DNA from: Pontibacillus chungwhensis | Lineage (GTDB): Bacteria; Bacillota; Bacilli; Bacillales; BH030062 | Assembly: GCF_030166655.1 (NCBI RefSeq) | Contig: NZ_CP126446.1 | Coordinates: 3,348,001-3,412,000, forward strand | DNA length: 64,000 nt | Direction: 5' to 3' | Part shown: positions 63,717-64,000 of the stretch, in pieces | Layout of the letters: each line of letters starts with the position of its first letter | How positions within the stretch are numbered: position 1 is the stretch's first letter | Translations under genes and position numbers: made by a program | The notes under the pieces: generated by a model | Databases searched by the model: none | Seen by the model: only the letters and a program-made list of their open reading frames with translations | What the model was told of the DNA's origin: nothing

Positions 63717-64000
63717 ATGGACTATAAACAGATTACGATTGCGGGCGGTGGGGTTTTAGGAAGTCAAATCGCCTTTCAATCCGCCTTTTATGGATTTGAA
63801 GTTACCGTTTACGACATTACCGAAGAGGCTTTAGAAGAAACGGATAACCGATTCAAAAAGTATATGGGAATTTACCAGAACGCTCTCGAGGCAACAGAAG
63901 AACAAGTGGACGCTACATATAAACGTATAAGTATGTCTACAGACCTCAAAGAAGCGGTAAAACAAGCAGATTTGGTTGTAGAAGCGATACCGGAAGTGGT
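63717..64000 (+). CDS. 3-Hydroxyacyl-CoA dehydrogenase-type protein (3' end outside window)
   Basis: The first 94 residues are visible. ITIAGGGVLGSQIAFQSAFYG is the NAD-binding glycine motif, followed by VTVYDITEEALEE (with the Asp that selects NAD) and KQADLVVEAIPE, the usual end of the second Rossmann strand group in 3-hydroxyacyl-CoA dehydrogenases. It oxidises 3-hydroxyacyl substrates, perhaps in fatty-acid breakdown or butyrate metabolism. GAAGGAGG precedes ATG 63717. The C-terminal domain lies beyond the window. Confidence 0.85.
   Translation, partial: MDYKQITIAGGGVLGSQIAFQSAFYGFEVTVYDITEEALEETDNRFKKYMGIYQNALEATEEQVDATYKRISMSTDLKEAVKQADLVVEAIPEV

Noticed and set aside
1-64000. Prophage, insertion sequence or integrated plasmid
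   Set aside because: No transposase, integrase, phage structural gene, replication gene or tRNA-based attachment site was recognised on either strand.

Overview
The window looks like chromosome from a moderately halophilic, spore-forming member of the Bacillaceae, closest in style to Halobacillus and its relatives. The evidence is Bacillus-type gene order (secG, carboxylesterase, rnr, smpB, ssrA), an isoleucine T-box before ileS, a guanine riboswitch before a nucleoside transporter, a Spo0E-family phosphatase, WalR-type boxes before YocH-like wall proteins, CcpA-type cre sites and strong AGGAGG ribosome sites that often pair with TTG starts. No prophage, insertion sequence, CRISPR array, tRNA or rRNA was seen; tmRNA is the only stable RNA gene.

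Layout. 1-860: the tail of an unknown gene, then a mosaic palindromic repeat. 0.86-6.2 kb: a VOC protein, a membrane protein, a LysE exporter, a YqcI/YcgG haem-type protein, an APC permease and an arginine deiminase-family hydrolase. 6.2-10.0 kb: a dicarboxylate/amino-acid symporter and an MMPL exporter. 10.2-20.2 kb: the most distinctive block, a probable 3-sulfolactate catabolic island. It holds a TctABC-type uptake system, sulfo-lyase SuyAB, two sulfolactate dehydrogenases of ComC and SlcC type, a GntR regulator, a YeiH-type exporter and a LysR regulator. 20.4-25.4 kb: an FAD monooxygenase and a type-2 ileS with T-box. 25.5-32.7 kb: a DUF4256 protein, tmRNA, smpB, a GNAT protein, rnr, carboxylesterase and secG, with a 20-bp tandem array between the last two. 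33-38.6 kb: fruRKA followed directly by ptsHI. 38.8-40.8 kb: two tandem YocH-like genes with duplicated leaders. 40.9-45.4 kb: coaA, an epimerase, a YndJ-like protein and an alanine/sodium symporter. 46-49.8 kb: adeR, ald and alr. 49.9-50.3 kb: a highly ordered 21-bp tandem array. 50.4-53.8 kb: a thioredoxin-like protein, a YueD-like reductase and a MutS2-like ATPase without Smr. 53.8-55.7 kb: hairpin elements, the guanine riboswitch and a CNT nucleoside transporter. 55.8-58.8 kb: a second mosaic repeat, a Spo0E-like protein, a YdcF-like protein and a class-III aminotransferase. 59-63 kb: treR, treA and treP with paired TreR operators. The window ends in a 3-hydroxyacyl-CoA dehydrogenase-type gene.

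How the genes work together. The sulfolactate block is a complete import, racemise, cleave and export route. A tripartite transporter brings sulfolactate in. The two opposite-stereospecificity dehydrogenases interconvert the enantiomers through sulfopyruvate. SuyAB then yields pyruvate and sulfite, and the YeiH-type protein may export sulfite. Related operator sequences lie in front of the tct, suy and slcC-gntR-comC units, and two cre sites suggest carbon catabolite repression. The fru-pts operon couples a fructose system to the general PTS proteins that the trehalose EII also needs. adeR, ald, alr and the nearby symporter form an alanine module.

Unexplained structure is concentrated between genes: a dispersed two-module palindromic repeat (four copies, one degenerate, one chimeric), two unrelated arrays with about two-helical-turn periodicity (20 and 21 bp), a small palindrome family with a GTGTCTG(A/G)CAC core, and a 253-bp nested-hairpin element with 13-bp inverted ends.
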